From contig CALXXU010000003.1 in NCBI GenBank assembly GCA_944392765.1, positions 1-64,000 on the forward strand: a DNA stretch of 64,000 nt. Reading direction: 5' to 3'. Made by a program: the position numbers and the translations under genes. This document shows positions 1-8,909 of the stretch, in pieces. Source of the DNA: an uncultured Anaerobiospirillum sp. (GTDB taxonomy: Bacteria > Pseudomonadota > Gammaproteobacteria > Enterobacterales > Succinivibrionaceae). The notes beneath the pieces were generated by a model that worked only from the letters and a program-made list of their open reading frames with translations, was not told the DNA's origin and made no database searches. Numbering within the stretch: position 1 is the first letter of the stretch; each line of letters starts with the position of its first letter.

Positions 1-53
1 GTAGCCTTTGTTTAAGGAGACACGTGGGTAAAGACGTAAAAATGCAGCGTAGA

Positions 54-197
54 TCACACTCGGTCAAAACGCCGTACCCACTCGTGACGCAGATCGATAG
101 TTAAAGCGGCTTGAGCAGGAGTGACAACAGCACCTAAGGTTGCACCAGAAACAACGGCGGCGGCGAGTGCTAACTTGGCCCACTTTGGATTAATCAT
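54..197 (-). CDS. small exported protein, possibly truncated (47 aa)
   Basis: I do not recognise the family. Starting at the internal ATG (MINPKW) gives a clear Sec signal peptide: Lys/Trp-Lys N-end, a hydrophobic Ala/Val stretch around residues 8-24, and an AxA-type cleavage site at AQAA near residue 31. Only about 16 residues follow before a stop, very short for a mature protein. One other frame stays open from the stop to the window edge, so a frameshifted or truncated longer exported protein is possible. A 15-residue upstream extension is open but would bury the signal peptide, so I rejected it. Transcription points out of the window, so the downstream context is not visible. Confidence 0.4.
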   Translation of the reverse strand: MINPKWAKLALAAAVVSGATLGAVVTPAQAALTIDLRHEWVRRFDRV

Positions 198-1637
198 GGT
201 AAATACCGTGTACAATTTAAGTTCTAAACAGTGGTCTGGCATCTGTGCGCCTAAGGTCAGAGGTGAGGTAAACCCCTACCAAGCTAGTTGCCGCTAGCTT
301 TGACCTTGGCATAAGTAAGACTAGACAAACCTCTTATCAGCAGGTGCCAGGTTCTAGCTGTTTGCCTCCACGCAAACGTAGACTCACATGTAAGTAGGTG
401 CCACCTCACCGGCCCTAGACTCATAGCCGCAAGGTGTTAAGAAAATCGATTAACCCAACCAAGAGCGAAAAGCGCATCCCTATGAGTCAGTCCAAGATGG
501 GCAGCATGGTATTGCCGTACCATGCGCCCCCACCTATGGAGTAAAACAGCTGACCTCTTTAGAGCAACCCATATACCACTTTCGTAAGTTGCGTAAAAAA
601 TTCCCCACAAAAATTCGTTAAAACCTGATATTTATCAGCTTTTACCACCATAACCCCTACCATACCACAACCCAAAGCGTCCAACTACTATTTCATAAAT
701 GCAACAAACCAGCCGCCACTGCTCTTACAAGAACGCAATAAAACAGTACATAATTTAGCATTTGAAACATAAATCCGGCTCAAGCAGCGGCACTGTTACA
801 TCTAACAGCGCAACTAGAATGCCAGTGCGAACCAACGTGCTACTGAAGTTAGAGCCACTTGCCACTTAAATGATGTCTTGTAGGCCGTGATCCTGTGAGC
901 TCCCTTGTTCGCTTACTGCTATCAGCTCGATCTCTGCTACAAGATCGATCTCTGCGCAGCTGCGAGCAACGAAGCCCCAAGCACTCAAGGGCATCATTTT
1001 GAGCAAGGCCAGGTGTGAGCACAGGGTAAGGGCACCCCATAGGACGGTGCGGTGATGGTGGCTTAACAAAGAAGTCATTGGGGGAAGGTATTGGCCACTG
1101 AGGCGTTTTTCGGGCAAGCGCTGGCAATTAATTGGAAGCTGCCGCTGACTTTAAGGCAGGAAGGCAAGACAAATTAAGGCAAAGTGTCGGGGAGCTAACG
1201 TTCGGGTACGGCAGAAATAGGCCCCGCAGAGTAAGTGCAGAGTTTAGTCCTAGGTACGCGCCATAATTGTGCGCTTAGGCTCTCTGCCCATATTAAAGCA
1301 TGGCTATAACGATATTGGGTGAGAATAACACCAAATTAGTGCTATCTAGCTAGGTACAACTTTCATACCAAGTTGGCTTTTAGGCATAGTTCTTGATTAA
1401 AAAAGGCCGATTGCATCTAGTATTGCTCACATTGATCTAAATTAGTGCACTATCCCATAAATGGGAGCAAGACGCTCAATACGCACAGTTTTAGCGACCA
1501 ACCTACTGGCATATTGAGCTGCGCCGCAATCCAGACAATGGCACAACTGCTAGCTGCTGCGACGCATAGCACTTAGAGCTGCGACGAAGCAGATCGAGTC
1601 TGCAATCTTTAGCGAAAGGTTTTCTTTGGAGTTCATT
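198..1637. other. 1.4-kb intergenic stretch with no supported gene
   Basis: Two overlapping minus-strand frames at about 849-1127 are open, but they lack ribosome binding sites and protein-like composition. A perfect 8-bp inverted repeat (GCATGGTA / TACCATGC, 504-525) is the clearest structure. The stretch presumably holds the divergent promoters of the small exported gene and the chemoreceptor. I could not place a convincing sigma70 or sigma28 promoter. Confidence 0.5.
504..525. promoter_or_regulatory. perfect inverted repeat GCATGGTA-N6-TACCATGC
   Basis: Two perfect 8-nt arms separated by 6 nt form either a dyad operator or a small hairpin. There is no T-run, so it is not an obvious terminator. 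It lies 300 bp upstream of the small exported gene and 1.1 kb upstream of the chemoreceptor, so its target is unclear. Confidence 0.3.
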
Positions 1638-3281
1638 ATGGGCTGGTATAAGAGTCTGCCGATCAAGACCAAGCTGTTGATTAGCTTCACGACCATCATC
1701 ATCTTAACTTGTATCATCACCGGCTCGGCACTATTGTCTATGCGCAATGCTCAGCAAGTGGCCAGCTACGTTAATTGGACTTTAAATGAGCGTTACGTGC
1801 GTATCGACAATGCGATCATCAGCACACGTAATAGCCAAAATGATCTGGTTTTGTTCATCAACGCGGAGAATCGCTCTGAGCGCAACGCCACCGAAAGCAC
1901 GCTCAATACCCGCCTCACCGAGCTCAAGGGCTATTCCGATGCCTTGCAGATGGGACGCTTCCCAACTGAGATCGGCGCGATCAAGCAAGCTTTAAATACG
2001 GTGATCGAGGTAGCTCAACGCGACTTAATGCCGCTCACCCGCACGATTGACGATGCGAGCCCCGCCAACCAAGGCGACATTCGCCTGCAGGCCACCCATA
2101 TTTACAGCAGCAAGATTCTGCCGCAGCTCAATACCGCCTTTAACAACTTAAACATGGTTCGCGACGCCCAAGTGCAAGAAGTGGTCGATCAAGTAAACTC
2201 GATTGCCTCCACCACCCCAATGGTTATCGTTTCCGGTATCGCGATCTTCTCGATCATCCTAGCCTTAGCGATTGCGCTGATTTCGGCGGACTATATCAAG
2301 CGTGCCCTGCAGCATTCGATTGAGCACATCCAGTACTTTGAGGCTTGTGACTTCTCCCATGAAGTTCGCACCGGTTTTAGCGATGAGTTTGGCAAGGTCG
2401 GCACAGCCTTAGAGCACTTACGCCAGAACATGGTTGAGGTCATCCACAAGATCCAAGAGATGAGCCGCCGCATTTCCAGCGATATGAACGATGCCGAAGA
2501 GGCCGTCAATCGCTTAAGCCAGAACGCCTCCAGCTCAGAAAATCGTGCTATTACCATCGCCGCTGCGGCCGATCAAATGGTCTCGACCACCCAAGATATC
2601 GCCCAGAACTGCGAGCAAGCCTCCAATCTGGCTAACCAATCCAACGATATCACCCACCAAGGTATGGTCCAGGCCAAGACCTCGATCCAAGCGATCTTTG
2701 ATCAGGCCGAGCAAACCAAGACCAACAATAAGCAGATGGAGAAGATGATCAACCAATCGCGCTCCATCACTTCGATGGTCAATACTATCGATGAAATCGC
2801 CGCTCAGACCAACCTCTTAGCCTTAAATGCCGCCATTGAGGCCGCCCGTGCCGGTGATGCAGGCCGTGGCTTCGCGGTGGTTGCAGATGAAGTACGCGCG
2901 CTGGCAATGCGCACCTCGTCCTCAACGGCTGAAATTGCTGAAAAGGTCGCTCATATCGAAGCTGATACCAATGTGGTCACTGATTCGATGGAAAAGGCCG
3001 TACAAGGCATGTCCTATCTTGCGGACAATACCACGCAGCTGGAGAATGTCTTAAACGACATCTCTCAGCACGTCCAAAATGTCACCGCGCAAATTACCCA
3101 GATTGCGACAGCCGCCGAAGAGCAAACCACGGCTACCCACGAAATTTCCTCGAATTTACAGGATTTAACCACGGCCAGCCGTGAGGTCGCTCAGATTGCT
3201 ACGGACTGCCAGATGATTGTGACCAACACCAACACTGAGGTCAGCAAGCTCGAACAGACCTTGCAGCAGTTCAAGCTCTAA
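1638..3281 (+). CDS. methyl-accepting chemotaxis protein
   Basis: Transmembrane chemoreceptor that passes a ligand signal to the CheA/CheW kinase complex. The start is the ATG preceded by GGAG at 6 nt; an in-frame TTG 12 nt upstream overlaps that Shine-Dalgarno and is less likely. Visible parts in order: first membrane helix (about residues 10-33), a helical periplasmic sensor domain of about 160 residues, second membrane helix (about 194-217), a HAMP linker, then the long coiled-coil signalling domain. Its hairpin tip has the conserved [18 protein letters not shown] core near residue 388, followed by [12 protein letters not shown]. No C-terminal NWETF-type CheR tether is present. Monocistronic, ending at a strong bidirectional terminator. 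The ligand is unknown. Confidence 0.93.
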   Translation: MGWYKSLPIKTKLLISFTTIIILTCIITGSALLSMRNAQQVASYVNWTLNERYVRIDNAIISTRNSQNDLVLFINAENRSERNATESTLNTRLTELKGYSDALQMGRFPTEIGAIKQALNTVIEVAQRDLMPLTRTIDDASPANQGDIRLQATHIYSSKILPQLNTAFNNLNMVRDAQVQEVVDQVNSIASTTPMVIVSGIAIFSIILALAIALISADYIKRALQHSIEHIQYFEACDFSHEVRTGFSDEFGKVGTALEHLRQNMVEVIHKIQEMSRRISSDMNDAEEAVNRLSQNASSSENRAITIAAAADQMVSTTQDIAQNCEQASNLANQSNDITHQGMVQAKTSIQAIFDQAEQTKTNNKQMEKMINQSRSITSMVNTIDEIAAQTNLLALNAAIEAARAGDAGRGFAVVADEVRALAMRTSSSTAEIAEKVAHIEADTNVVTDSMEKAVQGMSYLADNTTQLENVLNDISQHVQNVTAQITQIATAAEEQTTATHEISSNLQDLTTASREVAQIATDCQMIVTNTNTEVSKLEQTLQQFKL

Positions 3282-3306
3282 CCCACGAAAAAGAAAAACT
3301 AACGCT

Positions 3307-3347
3307 AACAACAAAGCCCAAGGCCTAAGGCCTTGGGCTTTGTTGTT
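3307..3347. terminator. bidirectional rho-independent terminator
   Basis: A 19-bp perfect stem with a 3-nt loop, GC-rich core AGCCCAAGGCC/GGCCTTGGGCT and A/T-rich flanks on both sides. It serves the chemoreceptor (plus) and dapB (minus), whose stop codons face each other here. Confidence 0.9.
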
Positions 3348-3366
3348 GTTTGGGAGCGGCAAAAGC

Positions 3367-4143
3367 TTAGATCTTATCGAGACCTAAAACCTCGTTCATG
3401 GAGTAAAGGCCTGGCTTCTTGCCCTCGAGCCAGACAGCGGCGCGTAAGGCACCACGGGCAAAGTTGGAGCGCGAGGTAGCAACGTGTTCAATCACGACCC
3501 GCTCACCATCGCTTAAGAACATAGCTTGGTGCTCACCGACGACATCACCGCCACGAATCGAGCTAAAGCCGATCGTGCCGTAATTGCGTTCACCGGTAAT
3601 GCCATGGCGGCCTGCGACCATCACGTCCTTTAAGGCAACCCCACGAGCGTCGGCTGCAGCCTCGCCCATAGCCAGAGCCGTGCCCGATGGAGCATCGACC
3701 TTATAGCGGTGGTGTGCCTCAACAATCTCTAAATCAGCGTCTTGCATCACCGCAGCAGTCTTCTTGATGAGCGACAGCATAACGTTAACGCCGACCGAGA
3801 AGTTAGCGGCAAAGACGATCGGTACTGAGCGAGCGGTGGCGACGATCATCGACTTACCTTCATCATCGAAACCGGTAGTTCCCAAGATCACGCGGCAGCC
3901 GTGCTCTTTGGCGTAGGCTAAGACCTTAAGCGAGCAATCAGGGCGCGAGAAGTCGATAAAGATCTCAGGAACTTGAGTCAACTTCTCGACCGAATCTACG
4001 ATCTCGCCATTAAAACCGAGCGGTAACGGGGTATCGTTCTTGGCGATGCCGGAGATGACCTTCACGCCATCCATACCTTGGCAGCACTCAAAAATAACAT
4101 GGCCCATACGTCCCGAGAGGCCGACGATGCAGACTTTTAACAT
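3367..4143 (-). CDS. dapB: 4-hydroxy-tetrahydrodipicolinate reductase
   Basis: NAD(P)H-dependent reductase of the lysine/meso-diaminopimelate pathway, cytosolic, supplying peptidoglycan precursors. The N-terminal Rossmann motif VGLSGRMG is at residues 7-14. The family signature with catalytic His pair and Lys, HHRYKVDAPSGTA, is at 144-156. Length 258 is slightly short of the E. coli protein (273). The AAGGAG ribosome site lies inside the end of the upstream acetyltransferase gene, whose stop is 3 nt away, so the two are translationally close and co-transcribed. Pairing dapB with a GNAT gene rather than carAB or dnaJ is unusual for enteric relatives. Confidence 0.95.
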   Translation of the reverse strand: MLKVCIVGLSGRMGHVIFECCQGMDGVKVISGIAKNDTPLPLGFNGEIVDSVEKLTQVPEIFIDFSRPDCSLKVLAYAKEHGCRVILGTTGFDDEGKSMIVATARSVPIVFAANFSVGVNVMLSLIKKTAAVMQDADLEIVEAHHRYKVDAPSGTALAMGEAAADARGVALKDVMVAGRHGITGERNYGTIGFSSIRGGDVVGEHQAMFLSDGERVVIEHVATSRSNFARGALRAAVWLEGKKPGLYSMNEVLGLDKI

Positions 4144-4146
4144 GAA

Positions 4147-4920
4147 CTAAAGCTCCTTAACCAAGATATCCAAATGGCGATACTTCTGCTTGGTCGCGTA
4201 AAAACCAGCTTTGCGGTAGAAGCACTGCCCCATGCGATTAAAGGGCTCGACATAGAGTGTGACTCGGCCGCAGCCGCGCTGGCGCAAAATTTTTTCGGCC
4301 GCCTTGAGCAAGGCCCCACCCAATCCCTGGTGATAAAAGGGTGGAGCGATGTAGATTGCCTGAATAAAGCCCTCTTGGCCCAGCGGTGCCTTCAAACCAA
4401 CAAAACCCAACATTTGTGAACGCAAAGGCGCAAGCGCAGCCGCCTCCTGATAGTTGGCCTTAGACTGTCGCCCAGAGCCACTTAATGCCGAGGTAATCCC
4501 AGCGACTTGGCCTTCGGCCACTAACACATAGAACTCACCTGAGTTAATGCGCTTACGCCACAGCGTGCGCAGCTCATCAAAGGTGTAGTTTATAGGTGTC
4601 AGGCGGCGCTCAAACTGAGCCGAGGCCAGCTCCAGCTTGGCAATAGCCGAGCAGTCATTAACACAAGCTAGGCGGATCACGTAGCTTTTAACCGCAGGAC
4701 CTACGCTCCCATGAGCGCTCACCCGCTCCGAAGCCGCAGTTTCCACACCGGCCGCAGTTGCCGCACCTGTAGGCACGCTCTGCTTGGCAGGTGCTCCTGC
4801 AGTGGTAGGTACACTCTCCTTAGCCGGAGCATCCTGGTTTACCTCTGGAGTCACGTCCAGATTGACCACATGCGCCACTACTTTATAGGTTTGGGGCCCC
4901 AAGTTACTCCACCAGCTCAC
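4147..4920 (-). CDS. GNAT-family N-acetyltransferase with disordered N-terminal extension
   Basis: Predicted acetyl-CoA-dependent acetyltransferase; substrate unknown. The GNAT domain spans about residues 80-257. Acetyl-CoA-binding motif A (FYHQGLGGALL, pyrophosphate loop Q-G-L-G-G-A at 198-203) and a typical C-terminal FYRKAGF strand are clear. The start is GTG, chosen because GAGG sits 6 nt upstream. Residues 25-75 are Ala/Pro/Thr-rich with an imperfect internal repeat (PAKESVPT / PAKQSVPT), likely a flexible linker unlike standard single-domain GNATs. It is the first gene of a two-gene operon with dapB. RimI-like protein acetylation or an amino-acid acetyltransferase are possible; nothing here decides. 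Confidence 0.85.
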   Translation of the reverse strand: MSWWSNLGPQTYKVVAHVVNLDVTPEVNQDAPAKESVPTTAGAPAKQSVPTGAATAAGVETAASERVSAHGSVGPAVKSYVIRLACVNDCSAIAKLELASAQFERRLTPINYTFDELRTLWRKRINSGEFYVLVAEGQVAGITSALSGSGRQSKANYQEAAALAPLRSQMLGFVGLKAPLGQEGFIQAIYIAPPFYHQGLGGALLKAAEKILRQRGCGRVTLYVEPFNRMGQCFYRKAGFYATKQKYRHLDILVKEL

Positions 4921-5168
4921 CTTTGACCTCGAAAACTAGAGACAGCCTCCACACTTTGCAACACAAACGCGCTTATTTTAGGCATTAGCCCCTACTTTGT
5001 CTCATTTTGGAACCAAACTGACCGCAAAGCCTCGTCCTTGCATCGTTGCGGTGCAGTCACCTCCCCCGCTCAGCAAAAGCTAGACCCACCACGCGCCCTG
5101 CAGGCCAGCGCCCCCAGCACGACGCCAGTGCTCAGCGCGGCGCCCAGCGCGGCCCAGTGCGCCCGCCC

Positions 5169-6920
5169 CTAATCGTGGAGCAGCTCGTAGGCACTCTTAC
5201 GCGTGGTTTCCGTAATGATGGTGCCGCCAATCATGCGCGAGATCTCCTCAATCCGGCCCTCGGCATCAAGCGGCGTAATGGTGGAATTTACCGTGCCATT
5301 CTCATTGAACTTGCTTACCACAAATTGGGTGTTGGCCTTAGCCGCCACCTGCGGTAAGTGGGTCACCGTGATGACTTGAACGTAGTGGCCGAGTTCCTTG
5401 AGCAGCGCCCCTACCGCTGAAGCGGTACGCCCTGAGATACCGGTGTCGACCTCATCGAAGATCAAGGTTGGGGTCGACTTGACCGAGGCAGTTAGCACTT
5501 CAATAGCCAGGGCCAAACGCGAGAGCTCACCGCCGGAGGCCACTGCTGCCAGTGGACGTAAGTCCTGGCCCATATTGGCCGAGAACATAAAGCACAGCTC
5601 ATCGCGGCCATTAGGCTTAGGCTTGCTCTCATCATCGCGCGTCAGCACGATATCAAAACGCGCATCGGGCAGAGCTAAAAGCTTAATCTTATTGGAAATA
5701 GCGCTAGCAAGTTGCGCCGCGACGCGGGTGCGCTCAGCGGTCAAACGCGCTGCGCAATCCTCGTAGGCTTGGCGGGCGGTGCGCACTTCCTCGGTTAAGC
5801 TGTTGATGCGATCTTTCAGCCCTAAGAACTCATCGACCTTGTGCTGGAGCTGGTCATTTTTAAGGTAGAGCTCTTGAGGCGAGGTCGCAAGGCGGCGCGC
5901 CAGCTCATGGACCTTGCTCATCTTCTGCTCTACTTCTGTGGCGCTAAACTCCAGACTCTGGGTATTGAGATCGGAGGCTTGGGCCGCCACATCCTCAAGC
6001 AGCATCACCGCTGATTCCAAGTTTTCGATGATCTTGTTGATGCCCGGATCGAAGGTCTTAACGCTCTCAAGCGTGGAGAATTGGCTGCGCAAGAGCGAGA
6101 GCACGCAATGCTCGCCCCCATCGATCAAATTGTTAAGAGAGGAGAGGGCGTAACTGAACTTGCTTTGGTTCATCACACGATCAAAGAGCGCGTCGAGCTC
6201 TTCAAACGAGCCCTCATGGAAATCAAGACGCTTTAACTCTTCTAAGTCATAGCGATCTTGCTTGTACTCTTGCGCCCCTTGCTTTTGCTGCTCGGACAAA
6301 TGAGTCAAATCAAGGCGCATGGCGCTATAGCGCTGATAGGCGGCGTTGACCTCGGACACCAGCGGGCGCAAATTGCCGTAATTATCGACAATCTCAAGCT
6401 GATGGAGCTGATCCATAAGCTTGACGCTGGCATGCTGACCGTGAATGGCGATGAGATGTTCGCTCAGCTGCCTAAGCTGCGTCAAGGTCGCCATATGGCC
6501 ATTGACGTAGGCCTTGGACTTGCCTTCAGAGGTAACAATGCGCCGGACTACCAGCTCTTCATCCGCGCTCGAACCCGCAGTAGAGGATGGTGTCTCAGGA
6601 ATCCCGACCGCATGGCCATCGGCGACCACGCCGCAGGTGATCGCATCTTCGGATACTTCATCTAAGAAGCCGTAAGCGGCCAAGGTGTTCTTAACTTGGG
6701 GCATATTGCCGATCGAGAAGAGCGCTGAGACCTCAAGCTGCTTTTCTCCTTGGCGCACCATATTGGCATCGGCCTTAGCGCCCAAGACTAGGCCTAAGGC
6801 ATCGACCACCAACGACTTACCGGCGCCGGTCTCACCGGTAATGCAGATCATGCCATCGGTGAAATCAACTTCGGCCTGCACCGACAAGGCGAGGTTACTT
6901 AACTTGAGTTGCTCTAACAT
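5169..6920 (-). CDS. recN: DNA repair protein RecN
   Basis: SMC-like ATPase that acts at double-strand breaks during recombinational repair. Walker A GETGAGKS is at residues 29-36. Long coiled-coil arms fill the middle. The ABC signature (SGGELSRLALAIE, about 460) and Walker B with D-loop (LIFDEVDTGISG, about 480) lie near the C-terminus. I start at MLEQLKL, which has GGAG 5 nt upstream and matches family N-termini; the frame extends 32 residues further with a hydrophobic, unlikely sequence. At 583 residues it is about 30 longer than E. coli RecN. The excess includes an insertion rich in Gly, Ser, Thr and Pro around residues 88-115. It lies downstream of nadK, the order seen in E. coli. No LexA box was recognised upstream. 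Confidence 0.94.
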   Translation of the reverse strand: MLEQLKLSNLALSVQAEVDFTDGMICITGETGAGKSLVVDALGLVLGAKADANMVRQGEKQLEVSALFSIGNMPQVKNTLAAYGFLDEVSEDAITCGVVADGHAVGIPETPSSTAGSSADEELVVRRIVTSEGKSKAYVNGHMATLTQLRQLSEHLIAIHGQHASVKLMDQLHQLEIVDNYGNLRPLVSEVNAAYQRYSAMRLDLTHLSEQQKQGAQEYKQDRYDLEELKRLDFHEGSFEELDALFDRVMNQSKFSYALSSLNNLIDGGEHCVLSLLRSQFSTLESVKTFDPGINKIIENLESAVMLLEDVAAQASDLNTQSLEFSATEVEQKMSKVHELARRLATSPQELYLKNDQLQHKVDEFLGLKDRINSLTEEVRTARQAYEDCAARLTAERTRVAAQLASAISNKIKLLALPDARFDIVLTRDDESKPKPNGRDELCFMFSANMGQDLRPLAAVASGGELSRLALAIEVLTASVKSTPTLIFDEVDTGISGRTASAVGALLKELGHYVQVITVTHLPQVAAKANTQFVVSKFNENGTVNSTITPLDAEGRIEEISRMIGGTIITETTRKSAYELLHD

Positions 6921-7080
6921 GACCGCTCCCGAGAGGGGCTTACCCCGCTGCGCTAAACCAAGAAACCACAACCAAACCAAGAGCAGCGCCCCCGCTGTCC
7001 CCATTTTGGCCCGCATAAATTTAGCACAAAGCGCACCATACGACCATAGATTATGATCGCGCTATCACTCAACTCCCCAA

Positions 7081-7188
7081 GCTAACCTAGGCTAGCCGAG
7101 CATCAAGCTAAACCTTAGCTAGCCGAGCACCAAGCTAGACCAAGCTCTGGCCCCAGCCTAGCTAGACCAAGCTCTGGCCCCAGCCAAG
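7081..7188. repeat. 27-nt tandem repeat overlapping the 3' end of nadK
   Basis: Four units of 27 nt at 7081-7107, 7108-7134, 7135-7161 and 7162-7188. The last unit is the final eight codons plus stop of nadK. The adjacent unit matches it at 26 of 27 positions, stop codon included. The two distal units have diverged but resemble each other. Confidence 0.85.
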
Positions 7189-8079
7189 CTTTTGGCGCAG
7201 CACGCTGTAATAATCGTAGCCCTCAGGATGAATTAAGGTCAGCGGGGTGTGGTGCTGGCGCACACAGACGATACACTTGGTGTCAGCACGAATCGTGGCT
7301 TGGCCGTCGCAGTTGACGTTGACCCACTCTGGCACATCGTCATTGACCGCAAACTCAATTTCCACACGGCTCTTGCCTGGGATCACGATCGGCGAGCAAT
7401 TAAGCGACTGCGGGAACATCGGCACCAAGGACAAGAGGTCTAAATGGGGCTCAATGATAGGACCACCTGCCGACAGCGAGTACGCGGTCGAGCCGGTTGG
7501 CGTGCCCACAATAATGCCGTCACCGCGCAGCGAGTACATAAAGCGGCCATTAATTAAGACGCGGCACACAATCATATGGGCCAGGATACCTGAGTGCACG
7601 ACAGTCTCGTTCATGGCAAGCGACTGGCCCACCAGCTCCTCGGCGCCATCCTCATCGCGCCGATAGACGCGCACGTCGAGCATCATGCGCTCTTCAGTGC
7701 TGTACTTACCTGCCACGATCTTATTTAAGGCATCATCCAAGGTGTTAGGGCTGACATCGGTCAACAGGCCCAAGTGGCCGCGATTGACGCCCAGCATCGG
7801 CACTTCAAAGTCTACCAGCGCGCGGGCAGCGCTTAAAAGCGAGCCATCACCGCCGATCACGATAATAATATCGGTATCGCGGATCGAGCGGCGCGCAATA
7901 ATCGGGACGTCTTCGATATTAAAGCCCACAGCGGTATTCTGGTCGACAAAGGCCTCGACTCCGAGTCGATTCAACGTCTTAGCCACCGCCGAGATCGCCC
8001 CACTAAGCGGGCGGTGATAGACCTTTGAGACGATCACTGCGCGCTTGATTTTCTTATTAGGCAAATTGCTCTCGGCCAT
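7162..8079 (-). CDS. nadK: NAD kinase
   Basis: ATP-dependent phosphorylation of NAD to NADP, cytosolic and essential. The catalytic GGDGS motif is at residues 76-80 and the second family motif (GTPTGSTAYSLSAGGP) near residue 190. An ATG two codons upstream is in frame, but AGGAG abuts it directly. The ATG used here (MAESNL) has that AGGAG at 6 nt, so the ribosome site decides the start. 305 residues against 292 in E. coli. recN follows after about 240 bp on the same strand. The 3' end forms the terminal unit of a 27-nt tandem array. Confidence 0.95.
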   Translation of the reverse strand: MAESNLPNKKIKRAVIVSKVYHRPLSGAISAVAKTLNRLGVEAFVDQNTAVGFNIEDVPIIARRSIRDTDIIIVIGGDGSLLSAARALVDFEVPMLGVNRGHLGLLTDVSPNTLDDALNKIVAGKYSTEERMMLDVRVYRRDEDGAEELVGQSLAMNETVVHSGILAHMIVCRVLINGRFMYSLRGDGIIVGTPTGSTAYSLSAGGPIIEPHLDLLSLVPMFPQSLNCSPIVIPGKSRVEIEFAVNDDVPEWVNVNCDGQATIRADTKCIVCVRQHHTPLTLIHPEGYDYYSVLRQKLGWGQSLV

Positions 8080-8909
8080 GGTCATCTCCTAACGCTCAGG
8101 GCGTACTCGCCAAAACTCAACCCACGTAAAGCACTAAACGCAGGCATCCTCCAATTGTACCCCATGGCCCGCCTTTAGCCCTAACTTGGTGCTCACCCAC
8201 CGGGCAGCGCCGTGCGCCATCTCAGCACCGAGCGCCGCATCCAACGCAAGCCACCTCAGCTCAAGCCACCTCAGCGCAGCTCAGCCCTTGGCCTTTTTGC
8301 AATCTGCAAGCGCAGTCACACCTTGCTCTAAGCTGATATGAGGCACGATTCAATCTTGCGAACTTGGCCCCAGTGGACCTGCGTGCAATATTGTATGATG
8401 CTCATTTCGGAAACGTTTACGGGACTGCCTTACGCCTCCACTGAGCTCAGTAGGACGTAAGATGCTTGTCCCCATCATGCGCTCTTGGCACTATGCGCTG
8501 CGCGCTTACCGCTCTGCTTAAGTGTTAACAGCTCTGCTTGGCGTTAGCATTTGTGCTTAGCACTAGCAGTTTTGCTTAGCGCTAACAGCATGGCCCGCGC
8601 GCTCGAGCGTGCACTTTGGTGCACGGTGGGCACAAGTTGCAAAACTTTATCTCCAAGATCGGCACGCTAGTCGTGCTGTGCTTAGATGCACTTGGGGTGC
8701 TGTCCTCTGTTTCCATTTTGCGGGAGCTACTAGGTAGCAGCCCGCTGCGCGCTTTTACTTGAAATTTTGTCTTTTGTTCTGTTCACCGCACAGGGAGCGG
8801 GCGGCGCAAGCAGGTCACAGTGCCTGTGTAAGCAGGACACAGTGCCTGGGATTGCCGCAACGTCCTTTAAAGTGAACCCTTGCTCGAGAAGGAAGGCCCG
8901 ATATTTATT
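8080..8909. other. 830-bp divergent intergenic region with palindrome and repeats
   Basis: Lies between nadK (minus) and the activase gene (plus). It holds an imperfect 33-bp palindrome centred on ACTGAGCTCAGT (8429-8461, arms CTTACG...CGTAAG), a GGAAACGTTTAC LacI-operator-like core just upstream at 8409-8420, a 19-nt tandem array, and a duplicated AGCAGG(T/A)CACAGTGCCTG motif near 8809-8848. No gene is supported. Confidence 0.4.
8511..8587. repeat. 19-nt tandem repeat, four units
   Basis: Units at 8511-8530, 8531-8549, 8550-8568 and 8569-8587 share the core TGCTTAGCGTTAGCA with a few substitutions. The unit length is not a multiple of three and no frame or ribosome site is associated, so it is non-coding. 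Confidence 0.75.

Noticed and set aside
849..1127. Two overlapping minus-strand open frames in the first intergenic region
   Set aside because: No ribosome binding site, unlikely composition, and no resemblance to a protein family; chance open frames in a GC-balanced spacer.
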